From contig NZ_JAKZAK010000002.1 in assembly GCF_023156385.1 (NCBI RefSeq), forward strand, positions 124,001 through 188,000: DNA of 64,000 nucleotides. Direction: 5' to 3'. Positions 1-11,100 of the stretch are shown piece after piece. A program made the position numbers and the translations under genes. A model generated the notes under the pieces. It made no database searches, was not told the origin of the DNA, and worked only from the letters and a program-made list of their open reading frames with translations. The first letter of the stretch is position 1; each line of letters begins with the position of its first letter. Source of the stretch: Marinobacter xestospongiae (GTDB lineage Bacteria; Pseudomonadota; Gammaproteobacteria; Pseudomonadales; Oleiphilaceae).

Positions 1-42
1 GCGGAGGCCAGTGGAGTAGTCGAACATAAAGGCCTTGCGTGA

Positions 43-870
43 TCAGTGGCCGTAGATGCGCATGCTGGTGTTGTACACCGACAGGTCATCCAGGTGCACC
101 GCGCCGATTGAGGTTCCCCCCAGCTCCAGCGCACCAATGTGCATGTCAGCATCGAACGAGTTGATATCCAGGGCCAGGGCATCCACACCGGCGGCGTTTG
201 GCGCCTTGTAGATATCAAAGTCCGCCATCGCAAACAGACGCACGACGTTTTCGGATTCGCCCGGTGCGGTACCGTAACCGGCGCCGGTAATCTGCATGTC
301 GCGGATACCCATGGCCAGGAACGGCACGTCCGCTTCCAGCTTGTCGACCGCGAAACGGGTGTTCACATTCATCTTCTCGGTCTGGTTGTCGATCACGATA
401 CGCATCGAGCCGAACACCCCTTCGACGTTGACGTTATCCATGAGAACCGTGCCGTCGCGGGGTCCATTCTGGGCAATCAGCTCCCATTTGCCGGTGCGGA
501 TGGCGAAGTCCACCGGCGAGCCATACAGCGGCAAGACATTAAATACCGCGTCACCGTCCGCCATGATGTCGATGTCGATCTTGATGTTATCAATCGCCGT
601 GGAGGCCTGATTGGGGATTGGGAAGCCCAGTTCCGGGAACATATCATCCCGGTCGGCACCGCCGATAAAGATGTCGCTGATGGCCAGAGAGCCTTCATCC
701 TCGTAGCGGAACTCTCCCAACTGAACCTGTGCCTCCAGCTCAATGGTGATCCCGGACTGACCGGTGACCTGCCCCATGGATTGGTCGTTCAGCGCTTGCA
801 GTTCTGCCTGTGCTACCAGAGGTGCCATCGAAGTAGCCAGGACCAGTGTTGAAATTTTCAGGCTTTTCAT
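43..870 (-). CDS. DUF6160-like exported envelope protein
   Basis: The 275-residue product has a clear Sec signal peptide (residues 1-22, ending AQA) and then the motif GQVTGQSGITIELEA at about residues 33-47. It continues as Asp/Gly-rich beta-like sequence and ends in SMRIYGH. The signal peptide, the early VTGQ-G-TIE motif and the short aromatic tail are typical of DUF6160-type proteins of marine gammaproteobacteria, whose function is not known. A paralogue with the same layout lies at 30709-31599. The protein probably sits in the periplasm or outer membrane. It is transcribed in the same direction as the ASH-repeat protein upstream of it, about 90 bp away, but a strong hairpin separates them. 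Family assignment is from memory of the motif; the function is unknown. Confidence 0.7.
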   Translation of the reverse strand: MKSLKISTLVLATSMAPLVAQAELQALNDQSMGQVTGQSGITIELEAQVQLGEFRYEDEGSLAISDIFIGGADRDDMFPELGFPIPNQASTAIDNIKIDIDIMADGDAVFNVLPLYGSPVDFAIRTGKWELIAQNGPRDGTVLMDNVNVEGVFGSMRIVIDNQTEKMNVNTRFAVDKLEADVPFLAMGIRDMQITGAGYGTAPGESENVVRLFAMADFDIYKAPNAAGVDALALDINSFDADMHIGALELGGTSIGAVHLDDLSVYNTSMRIYGH

Positions 871-933
871 TGTTATAAGTCCTTCTTATGTCGTCCTTTG
901 TTCTTCTTGCGCATAACCTTGGCTGACCGTGTG

Positions 934-955
934 GCCGGGCCCTCGCGGGCCCGGC
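934..955. terminator. strong GC hairpin between two minus-strand genes
   Basis: A perfect 9-bp stem (GCCGGGCCC / GGGCCCGGC) with a TCGC loop sits directly after the stop of the 963-2780 gene. The four-T run lies on the plus-strand side, so for minus-strand transcription the hairpin lacks a U-tract. It may still terminate or protect the 3' end of the upstream gene. Confidence 0.5.
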
Positions 956-962
956 TTTTGGC

Positions 963-2780
963 TTACAGGTTCGGAGTCAGCTCCAGGTCAATGGTGTTGC
1001 CGGAACCGGCCATGAACAGGTTCAGCACGTCGGTCAACAGACCGCAGTTCTCCAGTGGCGGCAGGTCGTAGGTACCGCTGAGGTTGCCACCAGTGAGCGG
1101 TTCGAAGGTCTCGCCATCCGGGGTTTGCATGGCAATGGTGACCGGATCAATGGTGCGGCACTCGGAGCCACCGCCCAGCGGGATCTTGAAGCCGAACAGA
1201 CGGGTGGTCACTTCCGGTACCTGGACGTACATCTGGGATTCCGAGCTCAACACACTGTTGGCCAGTTGTCCGGTGGTGTCACCCACCTGCTCGAAGGTCA
1301 CCTCTGCGGTCGCGGTCAGGCGACGGAACAGACGGGAAATCTGGAAGGTACCTTCGGTCGGCGCGATGGTGAGATTGGCGGTGAACAGGCCCGTGGCCAG
1401 TTCCAGTACCGCATCAATGGAGCCGCTCAGCGGCAGTGAGCTGCCATTGGCGTTAATGGTGGTGGCACCTTCCAGGTCCAGCAGGAAATCCACGGTGTCG
1501 CTGGAACCGCTGTCACCCTCGCCCTGCAGGGCAACGTCGACAACACCGGCATCCGGGTCATCAGACTCGATCACCAGATTAGCGGTGCTGACGCCAGCCG
1601 CCGGAGCGGTATAGGTCACAGTGATGGTACAGGCCTGATCCTGGGTGAGCATGGCGCAGTCATGGGTCTGCAGGAAGTCGCCACTGGCGGCACCGTCGAG
1701 GCTGACACCGTTGATGTACAGCACTTCGTCACCAACGTTGCTGACGGTGATGTCGGCAGAGGCGGACGTACCTACCTGGATCTTGCCGAAATCCACCGAC
1801 TGCGGATCGACACTGATTTCCGGCTCAGGCTGGAGCACGCTGGTACCCGACATGGGCACACCCACTAGGCCATTGTCCGGATCATCCGACTGGATGCTCA
1901 GCTCAGCGAGTTGCTCACCTTCTCCGGAGGGGAAGTAGGTGACATCAACGGTGCAGCTTTCACCCGGCGCAACCGTCGTACAGTCGTTGGTCTGCATGTA
2001 GGCAGAGGCAGCGGAACCATCAATGGTGATGGCGTTGATGCCGAGAATGGCGCCACCGGTGTTGGCAATGGTGACACTCTGTTCTGCGGACAGACCCAAC
2101 TGGACATTACCGAACTCGAGGTTGTCAGGCGTTACCTCAATCTTCGGATCCGGGACCGGATCATCATTCACCACCTCGAAGGTCTGCAGAATGTTGTCCT
2201 GACCGGCAACCTGGGTACAGTCGGCCGTGAATTCGCCAATTGGCGCCGGCGCGACATCACCACTGGCGGTGCGTGCGACCATGTCGAGTACCAGGCCACC
2301 CACGGAAATGGTGCCCTGGCCAACGTCAGCGGCATCAAATACCTGCTGCTCTGCTTCACCGGTGGCCGGTACGGTAAAGGCGCCGGACTGGTCAGGAATC
2401 GGCGACTGGGGAATGGTCAGGGGCACCACGATCTGACGGTCGCCAGCACCGGTGGTAATGATGTTGGTGGAGGTGGCAACCCCCTCGATGGTGGCCGAAC
2501 CAACCAGTTTCAGCCCCAGCCGGGAGTCCTCGTTAACGGTGGTCAGCGCTTCGATCTGGAAGGGACCAAGTGGCTCGCCAACTTTGACCTCGGCAGGAAT
2601 ATCGGCACTGATCTCAGCGAAGATGGGCTGATCACCGATCAGCGGGAAGGGACAGCTGTATTCCAGGGTGAGGTTAACGGGTTCCGCATACGCCGCACTG
2701 CCCAGAGCCATCAGGGATGCCGAGGCAACGGCGGATGACAACAGGCGTGACCGCTTGCGTGCATTCGTCGGGTTCATCAT
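963..2780 (-). CDS. choice-of-anchor D (ASH-repeat) exported protein
   Basis: The 605-residue protein has a signal peptide with a basic start (RKRSR) and cleavage near AYA at about residue 32. An N-terminal region of about 170 residues resembles the DUF6801-like module found in secreted proteins. Two successive ASH/choice-of-anchor D repeats follow: the first at about 215-315 (LEFGNVQLG, CTTVAPGESCTVDVTYFPS, IQSDDPDNG), the second at about 322-425 (VDFGKIQVG, CAMLTQDQACTITVTYTAP, IESDDPDAG). The last 170 residues are a separate domain of unknown type. The paired cysteines in each repeat suggest disulfides in the periplasm or outside the cell. The gene may be co-expressed with the DUF6160-like gene that follows. 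A scaffold or adhesion role is inference. Confidence 0.7.
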   Translation of the reverse strand: MMNPTNARKRSRLLSSAVASASLMALGSAAYAEPVNLTLEYSCPFPLIGDQPIFAEISADIPAEVKVGEPLGPFQIEALTTVNEDSRLGLKLVGSATIEGVATSTNIITTGAGDRQIVVPLTIPQSPIPDQSGAFTVPATGEAEQQVFDAADVGQGTISVGGLVLDMVARTASGDVAPAPIGEFTADCTQVAGQDNILQTFEVVNDDPVPDPKIEVTPDNLEFGNVQLGLSAEQSVTIANTGGAILGINAITIDGSAASAYMQTNDCTTVAPGESCTVDVTYFPSGEGEQLAELSIQSDDPDNGLVGVPMSGTSVLQPEPEISVDPQSVDFGKIQVGTSASADITVSNVGDEVLYINGVSLDGAASGDFLQTHDCAMLTQDQACTITVTYTAPAAGVSTANLVIESDDPDAGVVDVALQGEGDSGSSDTVDFLLDLEGATTINANGSSLPLSGSIDAVLELATGLFTANLTIAPTEGTFQISRLFRRLTATAEVTFEQVGDTTGQLANSVLSSESQMYVQVPEVTTRLFGFKIPLGGGSECRTIDPVTIAMQTPDGETFEPLTGGNLSGTYDLPPLENCGLLTDVLNLFMAGSGNTIDLELTPNL

Positions 2781-3051
2781 TCGTCCTCTGTATTGGTCTT
2801 ATTGATCATTGTTTGTGCACAGACGGCATCGATGAGGACACCTCAATCGATCTGTGGAGAGGTCGCGGGGGTCGCCACAACGACCACAAGCAACGCATCG
2901 GGGTTCCGATGCCTGGCTCTATTAAGCGGCGGGGAGCGGCGGATCGTCATTGCGAAAAACGGCAGGATCATTGACAGTTCTGGCAGGCCCCGGCACCGGT
3001 GTTTGAAAACGTGACGGCGGTCAACCTCCCCCCGGAACCAGACCGTGCCGC

Positions 3052-4077
3052 TCAGTTCTGGGCCAGCCGGCGAACCTCGCCGGGGGTGTGACCGGTCCAA
3101 CTGCGATAGGCGCGAGTGAAAGCGGCCTGATCACTGAAGCCGACTTTTTCGGCAATGATGTCCAGCGCCAGGGAGGTGTCCCTCAGATATCGGGTGGCGT
3201 AGGCCTCGCGGATGTCGTTACGGATGTCCCTGAACGACTCGCCCGCCTCTGCCAGCCGGCTACGCAGGGACCGGGCGCTGATATCCAGTTTGCGCGCGAC
3301 AGCGTCCAGCGACGTGCCCCGACCCGGATCACGGGAAACAAACTCACGCACCTGGGCCACCACTTCGGTGACCCGCTCCGGTTGTTCCGACTGCCGTGAT
3401 CGTTCCCTGGCCAGCACATAGCTGGTGTCCACCGAGTCCACCGGCAGCCGCTCGGTCAGCGGCATGATGACCTGGCAACTGCCGCTGTCGAAGTGAAATT
3501 CGGCACAGCGGGCCTGGGCCTGCCACTGGGTGGGCGCCAGCCCGGAGGAAAAATCACACTCAAAACGCATGCTGCGACAGACCTGGGACGCCAGCGAGTG
3601 GATGCTGCCCATGTAGATCTTGGCAACAAACGGTCGTACCGGCCCCAGGTCCCAGGTATCCCGCAGGTGGAGATGAATGTTGCGGCTGGTGGAGCTGACT
3701 TCCATGTCCATCACCGGCAACCCGACCCGGAGGTACTGCACGATCATGTGGGTGAGTTTGGATTGGCTTTGCTGACTCATCAGCGCAAAACCAAGCAGCC
3801 CATGGGCTGGGAAGTCCAGCTGCTGGCCAAACTGGAAGGGTGCCAGCTCATCGCCCAGCAACTGCTGGGCCTGCTGTACCACGGCCATCACCTCCTCCAT
3901 GGTCAGAAAGGCGTCGGGGTTATCCAGTTGTGACGGTTCCAGCCCGCTGCCCGACAGCAGGGCCCGCCGGCCAATACCCCGGCTCTCCATGAACCGGGCG
4001 AAACGGCGGGCATAGCGCACCGCCAGGATCGGCACTTTGTAAGGGGTATGCCGAGAGGTCAAAGGTATGTGTGTCAT
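3052..4077 (-). CDS. AraC-family regulator (OruR/ArgR-like)
   Basis: The 341-residue protein has the layout of the Pseudomonas OruR type. An N-terminal ligand-binding domain covers residues 20-210 (start RYARRFARFMESRGI; HGLLGFALM near 90). A C-terminal AraC double HTH follows, with the hallmark IAEKVGFSDQAAFTRAYRSWTGHTPGEVRR at the end (its last 30 residues). It is encoded as a single gene upstream of, and co-oriented with, the two envelope-protein genes, so it could control them; that link is only positional. The effector is unknown. Confidence 0.85.
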   Translation of the reverse strand: MTHIPLTSRHTPYKVPILAVRYARRFARFMESRGIGRRALLSGSGLEPSQLDNPDAFLTMEEVMAVVQQAQQLLGDELAPFQFGQQLDFPAHGLLGFALMSQQSQSKLTHMIVQYLRVGLPVMDMEVSSTSRNIHLHLRDTWDLGPVRPFVAKIYMGSIHSLASQVCRSMRFECDFSSGLAPTQWQAQARCAEFHFDSGSCQVIMPLTERLPVDSVDTSYVLARERSRQSEQPERVTEVVAQVREFVSRDPGRGTSLDAVARKLDISARSLRSRLAEAGESFRDIRNDIREAYATRYLRDTSLALDIIAEKVGFSDQAAFTRAYRSWTGHTPGEVRRLAQN

Positions 4078-4580
4078 GGCTCGAGGTCTTGTGTTGTTGT
4101 TTAAGAACCTCTGACTACCGGTAGTCCGGGAGCCCTACATCTCCGGCACCGAGCCTGATTCCCAAGACAACGGCGCTGGACTGCCGGGTATTCCCGGGTA
4201 CTACCCAGAAGGATGGCCTCCTTGCCCGCCGGCTGACGCAGAAGGTCGCCGGGCGCAAACTGCTGAGCGGCACGAGTATAGGTAGGCCCGTCAGACAGGG
4301 TGTTGCCAAGGCGTCACAAAGGCCATTGTTCGGCCCGAAAGGACAATTTATCGATTGAATTCTGAGACATTCGACACGCCAGAAAAAAGAAACTGTCGCT
4401 CCACGCGACGCGTAACCGTTCTCGTTTTCGCCGTGACAGAACCGTGATAGTCCGTTCATCGAAACGTGACCGAATGGTGTCTGAACGTGACCAACTTCCA
4501 CCGTGACGGGCGGTCTCAGGGGTAGCGTTGCAGCAAATGCCTGCTCCGCTCACCCCAACCGATACGATGGAGGTTCCACC
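4078..4580. other. about 500-bp intergenic region
   Basis: This region separates the divergent AraC gene and the Met/His-rich secreted protein. It holds a 12-bp palindrome ACTACCGGTAGT at 4114-4125, close to the AraC start, which could be an operator. A degenerate copy of the dispersed AACCTCTGACTA-type motif lies at about 4107-4117. I find no convincing gene: open frames here lack ribosome binding sites and recognisable sequence. Confidence 0.5.
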
Positions 4581-4934
4581 ATGATTCGCAGCCAATTCAC
4601 AACGCTGAGCCGCACGCTTCTGCTGTCTGCCAGCCTGTTTCTGTTGCCCTTCGCCCAGACCCACGCTGACAGCCGGGCTGACCGTTTACACCACAACGAT
4701 GGCCGCTCCATGGCCAATCCGGTAGAGCAGATTCACCGCACATACGGACCGACTGCAGCCGGTCCGGCCAAAGCCGGAGACCGCATGATTAAAGACTCCA
4801 TGAAGGAGGATTCGATGGCCTCCGATACCATGAATCAAGGAATGGGAATGCACCAACAGGGCCGTCACCACTTCCCTATGGGTGTGGACACCGCCTACGA
4901 GCGCAAGCGGTTTCTCTTTGACAACAACTATTGA
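4581..4934 (+). CDS. small secreted Met/His-rich protein, unknown
   Basis: I chose the ATG at 4581 because GGAGG lies 7 bases before it and because the predicted product (117 residues) then begins with an ideal signal peptide (MIRSQF, hydrophobic LLLSASLFLLPFA, cleavage THADS at about residue 30). The frame stays open 78 bases further upstream. The mature part is small and hydrophilic with a Met-rich stretch (MIKDSMKEDSMASDTMNQGM at about 69-88), then GMHQQGRHHFPMG. Clustered Met and His in a periplasmic protein can bind copper or other soft metals, but I recognise no family. It stands alone, convergent with the glutamate-synthase-like gene. Confidence 0.6.
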   Translation: MIRSQFTTLSRTLLLSASLFLLPFAQTHADSRADRLHHNDGRSMANPVEQIHRTYGPTAAGPAKAGDRMIKDSMKEDSMASDTMNQGMGMHQQGRHHFPMGVDTAYERKRFLFDNNY

Positions 4935-4973
4935 TGGCGTCCGGTTCAGGCGTCACGAAAGGGCCTGGACCGG

Positions 4974-6611
4974 TTATCGCAGCTTGCTCTCACGCAGCTG
5001 TCGGATGGATGCGGGTGGATCGAAGCTGGTGCTGTCCGCCATCGGCCAGTAGCGGTCAAACACTGCCTGCCCCGTCCGCCCCCGCAGGAGTGCGCCCGGT
5101 TCCAGAAAGGCGTACATGTCGAGGTAAGAGCTGACCTCATTGCGGGATACCCGCCGGATGATGTGTTCCGGCCCCAGCTCGGAGGGATGGGTGAGGCCCG
5201 CGGCTGCCAGCAGGTTAGCCAGCGCACTCACCGTGTTATGGTGGAAGTGGTAGACCCGCTCGCTCTTGTTTGCCACGTCCAGCCCCTGGCTGCGTCCAGG
5301 GTCCTGAGTCGCAATACCGGTCGGACACTTGCCGCTGTGACAGCTCAGTGACTGAATACAGCCGAGGGCAAACATGTAGCCCCGAGCGGCATTACACCAG
5401 TCTGCCCCCAGCGCCAGGGTGCGGGCAATGTTGAAGGCCGAGGTAATCTTGCCGGCAGCGCCTATCGAGATGTGTTCCCGCAGGTGGGTCCCGACCAGGG
5501 TGTTGTGAACCAATAGCAGCGCTTCGGTCAGCGGCATCCCCAAGCGATTGATAAACTCCAGCGGCGCCGCACCGGTGCCACCCTCGCCGCCATCCACCAC
5601 GATGAAATCGGGCCGACGTCCGGTTTCCAGCATCGCCTTGACGATGGCAAACCACTCCCAGGGGTGACCAATGGCCAGTTTGAAGCCGACCGGCTTTCCA
5701 CCCGACAGTTCCCGCAGGCGGTCAATGAACACCAACAGCTCCCGCGGCGTGGAGAACGCCGAGTGGCTGGCCGGCGACACCACATCCTGTCCCACCGGTA
5801 CACCACGAGCTTCGGCGATCTCCGGTGTCACCTTGGCGCCCGGCAAGATGCCGCCATGGCCCGGTTTCGCTCCCTGGGACAGCTTGACCTCGATCATTTT
5901 GACCTGGTCCCGGGTGGCATTCTCTATGAATTTCTCTTCGCTGAAGCTGCCATCGTCATTGCGGCAGCCGAAATAACCAGAGCCGATTTCCCACACCAGA
6001 TCTCCACCCGGTTGGCGGTGGTATCGGGAGATCGATCCTTCGCCGGTGTCATGGTAAAACCCGCCTTTGCGGGCACCGGTGTTGAGCGCCAGGATGGCGT
6101 TGGCAGACAGCGATCCGAAACTCATCGCAGAGATATTGAAAACACTGGCTTGGTAAGGCTTGTCACAGTCGGCGCCGATGACCACCCGGAAGTCCGGATT
6201 GTCGATCCGGGTGGGCTGCAGCGAGTGATTCATCCACTCGAAGCCCTCCTCGTACATCGCCAGTTGGGAACCGAATGGACGCTTATCGAGTGTGTTCTTG
6301 GCGCGCTGGTAAACGATCGCCCGCTGCTCCCGCGAGAACGGCCGCTCCTCGGTATCGGACTGGATAAAGTACTGGCGGATCTCCGGCCCGAAGGATTCCA
6401 GGAAGTAGCGGATGTTGGCCAGGATGGGGTAGTTGCGACTGACCGAATGCCGACGCTGCAACAGGTCGTAGGTACCCAGGGCAGCGAGTAGCGCCAGTAT
6501 GCCGGGCAGCCAGTACCCGACCAGCCCGGCAATGGCCAGGGGCAGCGACACCAGTAACCCGAACAGGGACAACAGGTAGGCGAAATAACGGGACGGGGGC
6601 AATTTCAACAT
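4974..6611 (-). CDS. FMN-binding glutamate synthase family protein
   Basis: The 545-residue protein has two membrane segments at the N terminus (about 8-45) and then a full glutamate-synthase-type (beta/alpha)8 FMN domain. It shows the glycine-rich GEGGTGAAPLEF and the cluster CIQSLSCHSGKCPTGIATQ, which matches the 3Fe-4S cysteine motif of GltB. There is no amidotransferase domain and no gltD next to it. It belongs to the standalone membrane-anchored GltB2-like proteins, whose substrate is not settled. It is a monocistronic gene on the minus strand. Confidence 0.85.
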   Translation of the reverse strand: MLKLPPSRYFAYLLSLFGLLVSLPLAIAGLVGYWLPGILALLAALGTYDLLQRRHSVSRNYPILANIRYFLESFGPEIRQYFIQSDTEERPFSREQRAIVYQRAKNTLDKRPFGSQLAMYEEGFEWMNHSLQPTRIDNPDFRVVIGADCDKPYQASVFNISAMSFGSLSANAILALNTGARKGGFYHDTGEGSISRYHRQPGGDLVWEIGSGYFGCRNDDGSFSEEKFIENATRDQVKMIEVKLSQGAKPGHGGILPGAKVTPEIAEARGVPVGQDVVSPASHSAFSTPRELLVFIDRLRELSGGKPVGFKLAIGHPWEWFAIVKAMLETGRRPDFIVVDGGEGGTGAAPLEFINRLGMPLTEALLLVHNTLVGTHLREHISIGAAGKITSAFNIARTLALGADWCNAARGYMFALGCIQSLSCHSGKCPTGIATQDPGRSQGLDVANKSERVYHFHHNTVSALANLLAAAGLTHPSELGPEHIIRRVSRNEVSSYLDMYAFLEPGALLRGRTGQAVFDRYWPMADSTSFDPPASIRQLRESKLR

Positions 6612-6686
6612 CCACTCCTTTGGCTGGTATACGTGTGTTCCGGCACGATTCTAGTTGAACCAGCCGCCCCCGTCTGCCACCAGCAT

Positions 6687-8129
6687 TCAGCCGGACGGCG
6701 CCTCGACGGCGTCTCCCACCAGGGTTGGCCGGTCGGCCTGACCACCTCCGCCAAGGGAACGATAGAGCTGAACCCGGTTGGTGAGCTTCTGCAACGTCAC
6801 CGACACCAGCTGTTGGCGGGCATCCAGCAACGCGCGGCGGGCATCCAACACCGCGAGGTAATCATCCACACCTTCCTCGAAGCGGGCTTCCGCCAGGGTC
6901 AGGGAGCGGGCGGTTGCTGCCACCAGGGCGGACTGGGCCTGCTCCTGCTGAGCCAGGAACTGCCGGGCTGACAGCGTGTCAGCCACTTCCCGGAATGCCT
7001 GCTGTACGGTTTGCTCATAGTCCACCACGCGCTGGTCGCGACGGATCTCCGCCAGGTCCAGGTTGGCCTGATTGCGGCCGCCGGTGAAAATCGGCAGCGA
7101 CAGGCTGGGGGCAAACGACCAGGCACCGGAGCCGGCGTCGAACAGGCCCGACAGCTCGCCACTGGCCGTACCCACCGAGCCGGTCAGGGCAATGCGCGGA
7201 AAGAACGCAGCGCGAGCCGCACCAATGTTGGCATTGGCGGAGCGCAGCCGGTGCTCGGCCTGACGGATGTCCGGCCGAGCCGTCAGCACCGTGGCCGGCA
7301 AGCCGGCCGGCACCCCGGTCAAAGGTGTGACCGCAGGATCGGTCAGCTCCCGCATGGCCAGCACCGGGGTGTCACCACCCACCAGCACCGCCAGTGCATT
7401 GCGATCCTTGCTCACCAGGCGGGCATACTGGGCACGGCTGGCACGGGCAGTCTCCAGCGCAATCTCGGCCTGGCGCAGGTCCAGTTCCGTGCTGAGCCCG
7501 GATTCGTAACGGCGCCGGATCAGATTGATGGCCCGCTGCTGGTCGGCTTCCGCCTGCTCGCTGATGCGCAGTTTCTCTGCATCGGCCATCAGCGTCAGGT
7601 AGGCAGCCGTCACTTCGGACACCAGGGTCAGCTGGGCGCTGCGCCGCGCTTCCTCCGTCGCCAGATATTGCTGCAACGCCGCCGACTCCAGGCTGCGCAC
7701 TCGGCCAAACAGGTCCAGCTCGTAGGACATCAAGCCCAGCTGAACGCCGTATTGTGACGCCACCCGGCTGTCACCGCTGCCACTCAGGTCTGCCGGCAGC
7801 CGCTGGCGACTACCATCCGCCCCCACCGCCAGTTCCGGGTAGAGTGCGGCGCCTTCAATGCCGTACTGGGCACGGGCCTCGGCCACGTTGAGCATGGCCA
7901 TCCGCAGATCCCGGTTATTGCTCAACGCGGAGTCGATCAATTCCTGCAACTGGCTATCGGGAAACATCGTGCGCCACCCTGGCAAGGTGGGCAACGTGGC
8001 ATGGTCACCGCCGTCCACAGCAGTACCTACCTGTTCCGCGACCGGCAATTCCGGGGTCTGGTAATTGGGCACCAGGCTGCAGCCGCCCAGCAGGCTGACA
8101 GCCACGGCCGCTAAGGTCCGTTGTTTCAT
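6687..8129 (-). CDS. outer-membrane efflux lipoprotein (OprM/NodT family)
   Basis: The 480-residue product begins with a lipoprotein signal (LLGGC, Cys17) and has the two tandem OEP repeats of TolC-like channels, with long coiled-coil stretches (for example around 150-240 and 360-440). It is the outer-membrane exit duct of the RND pump. Its ATG overlaps the stop of the acrB-like gene by 4 bp, so the three pump genes form one operon in the order periplasmic adaptor, RND permease, channel, as in mexAB-oprM. Confidence 0.93.
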   Translation of the reverse strand: MKQRTLAAVAVSLLGGCSLVPNYQTPELPVAEQVGTAVDGGDHATLPTLPGWRTMFPDSQLQELIDSALSNNRDLRMAMLNVAEARAQYGIEGAALYPELAVGADGSRQRLPADLSGSGDSRVASQYGVQLGLMSYELDLFGRVRSLESAALQQYLATEEARRSAQLTLVSEVTAAYLTLMADAEKLRISEQAEADQQRAINLIRRRYESGLSTELDLRQAEIALETARASRAQYARLVSKDRNALAVLVGGDTPVLAMRELTDPAVTPLTGVPAGLPATVLTARPDIRQAEHRLRSANANIGAARAAFFPRIALTGSVGTASGELSGLFDAGSGAWSFAPSLSLPIFTGGRNQANLDLAEIRRDQRVVDYEQTVQQAFREVADTLSARQFLAQQEQAQSALVAATARSLTLAEARFEEGVDDYLAVLDARRALLDARQQLVSVTLQKLTNRVQLYRSLGGGGQADRPTLVGDAVEAPSG

Positions 8130-11100
8130 CCATTCACCTCCTGGGGTTGCGGAGACACCGTCTGTGTCGGCTGGTTCAGGGGCACGCCAGACAACCGACG
8201 TACCAGTACGTAGAACAGCGGGATAAAGAAGATGGCCAGCACGGTAGCGGTCAGCATGCCGCCAAAAACGCCCGTCCCGATGGCGTTGCGGGCGCCAGAG
8301 CCGGCCCCGGTGCTAAGCATCAGTGGCGTGACCCCAAGCATGAAGGCCAGCGACGTCATCAGAATCGGCCGCAACCGCATCCTTACCGCCTGCAATGTGG
8401 CGTTCAGCAGGCCTTTGCCCTTGTGCTCCAGCTCCAGCGCGAACTCGGCAATCAGGATGGCGTTCTTCGCCGACAACCCAATGGTGGTCAGCAGGCCGAC
8501 CTGGAAGAACACGTCGTTTTCAAGCCCTCTCAGGGTCGCTGCCAGCACCGCGCCGATCACCCCCAGCGGTACCACCAGCATGACCGCAAACGGAATTGAC
8601 CAGCTCTCATACAAGGCCGCCAGACACAGGAACACCACAATCAGCGACAGGGCGTAGAGCGCTGGCGCCTGGCTGCCGGACTGGCGTTCCTGATAGGACA
8701 GTCCGGTCCACTCGTAGCCGAACCCGCCCGGCAGTTGATCCGCCAGCTGCTCCATGGCCGCCATGGCTTCACCGGTACTGACACCTGGCACCGCACTGCC
8801 CTGAATATTCATGGCAGACACACCGTTGTAGCGCTGGAGCTGTTGCGGACCGTGGGTCCACTCACCGGTGGCGAAACTGGAGAATGGCACCATGTCGCCC
8901 TCGCCATTGCGGACATACCAGTTGTCAATGTCGCTGGGCAGCATGCGATAAGGTGCATCGGCCTGGACGTAAACCCGTTTGATGCGGCCACGGTCGACGA
9001 AGTCATTCACGTAGGACGAGCCCCACGCCACCGCCATGGTGGTGTTGATGTCGTTGAGCGAGACTCCCATGGCCCGGGCTTTCTGCCGATCCACATCGAG
9101 TCGGTACTGGGGCGCGTCCGGCAGGCCGTTGTAACGCACCTGGGTCAATACCGGATGCTGATTACCCTGCCCCAGCAGGCTGTTGGAGGCGTCCACCAGG
9201 GCCTGGTGGCCCTGACCGCCGCGATCCTGGAGATAGAAATCAAAACCACTGGCGACACCAAGGGCGGGAATCGAGGGCGGGTTGAGCGCGAAGATCACCG
9301 CCTCACGAATCTGCTTGAATGCACCCATCGCACGGCCAATGATGGCGTTGACACCGTTGGTTTCCAGATCCCTGTCTTCCCAGTCCTTCAGCCGTACAAA
9401 GGCCAGCCCCGAGTTCTGGCCCTGGCCGGCGAAGCTGAACCCGGCGACAACGAACATCGATTCCACCGCCTCAGCTTCGTTCACCAGAAAGTGGTGCTCC
9501 AGTTTCTCCAGCACTTCCAGGGTCTGGCCCTGGGTTGAGCCCACCGGCAGCTGTACCTGGGCCAGCAGGATGCCCTGGTCTTCATCGGGCAGGAAGGCGG
9601 TCGGCAGGCGCATAAAGCTGTAGCCGAGCGCCACCACAACCCCGACGTAGATCAACAGGTAACGTCCGCGACGCCCGAGGATCTTCTCAACCCGACTCTG
9701 GTAGCGTCCGGTGGCCCGATCAAAGCTGCGGTTAAACCAGCCGAAGAACCCGCCCTTGGTCTGGTGATCGCCTTTCAATGGCTTGAGCATGGTGGCGCAC
9801 AATGCCGGCGTCAGGATCATTGCTACCAGCACCGACAACACCATCGCTGACACAATGGTGATGGAGAACTGGCGATAGATGGCACCGGTGGAGCCCGGGA
9901 AGAATGCCATTGGAACAAAAACGGCAGACAGTACCAGGGCGATCCCCACCAGGGCGCCGGTGATCTGGCCCATCGACTTGCGGGTGGCCTCCAGAGGCGA
10001 CAGCCCCTCCTCGGCCATCACCCGCTCGACGTTCTCCACCACCACAATGGCGTCATCCACCAGCAGACCAATCGCCAGTACCATGCCGAACATGGTCAGG
10101 GTGTTGACTGAGAAGCCGAAGGCAAACAGCACCGCAAAGGTACCCAGCAGTACCACCGGCACCGCGATGGTCGGAATCAGCGTGGCGCGGAAGTTCTGCA
10201 GGAACAGGTACATCACCAGGAACACCAGAACAATGCCCTCGAGCAGGGTCTTCACCACCTCCCAGATCGAGATTTCCACGAACGGTGTGGTGTCGTAGGG
10301 ATACACCACTTCCAGGCTGTCCGGGAAGTACTGACGCAGCTCATCAACACGGGCCTTGACCCGTTCCGCGGTATCCAGGGCATTGGCGCCGGAGGCCAGG
10401 TTGATCCCCAGACCCGCGGCCGCATTGCCATTGAAGCGCCCCTGGATGGCGTAGTTCTCTGCCCCCAGTTCAATACGGGCCACGTCGCTCAGACGCACCT
10501 CGGAGCCATCGGCGGTCACCCGGATCAGGATGCTGCCAAACTGCTCAGGGGTTTCCAGCAGCGTCTGCACCACGATGGAAGCGTTCATCTGCTGGGCTTC
10601 CACCGCAGGGGCACCGCCGAGCTGGCCGCCAACCACCTGGTTGTTCTGCACCTGAATCGCCTGGGTCACATCGGCGGGGGTCAGGTTGAATTCGTTGAGG
10701 CGGTTGGGATCAAGCCAAACCCGCATGGCGTAAGGGGCACCGAACAGCTGCACCTGGCCGACACCCTGGGTCCGGCTGATCGGGTCCTGAATGTTGGCGG
10801 CGACGAAATCGGCGATGTCCTCCCGGGTCAGGCTGTCATCGTTGGAGATGAATGCCATCACCATCAGGAAGGAATCCGACGACTTGGTCACCTGAACACC
10901 TTGCTGTTGCACCACCTGTGGCAGGCTTGGGGTCGCCAGTTGCAGCTTGTTCTGCACCTGGACCTGGGCGATGTCCGGATCGGTTCCGGCAGCAAACGTC
11001 AGGGTAATGGAGGCATTGCCGGAGGAATCGCTCTTGGAGGACATGTACAGCAGGTTGTCGATGCCGTTCATTTCCTGCTCGATCACCTGGGTGACCGAAT

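Noticed and set aside
1911..2738. Long open frame on the plus strand inside the ASH-repeat protein gene
   Set aside because: It is antisense to a well-supported gene, has no family resemblance, and comes from GC-rich codon bias.
4115..4664. Overlapping minus-strand frames between the AraC gene and the Met/His-rich gene
   Set aside because: They lack ribosome binding sites, run through the promoter region and look like random translation.
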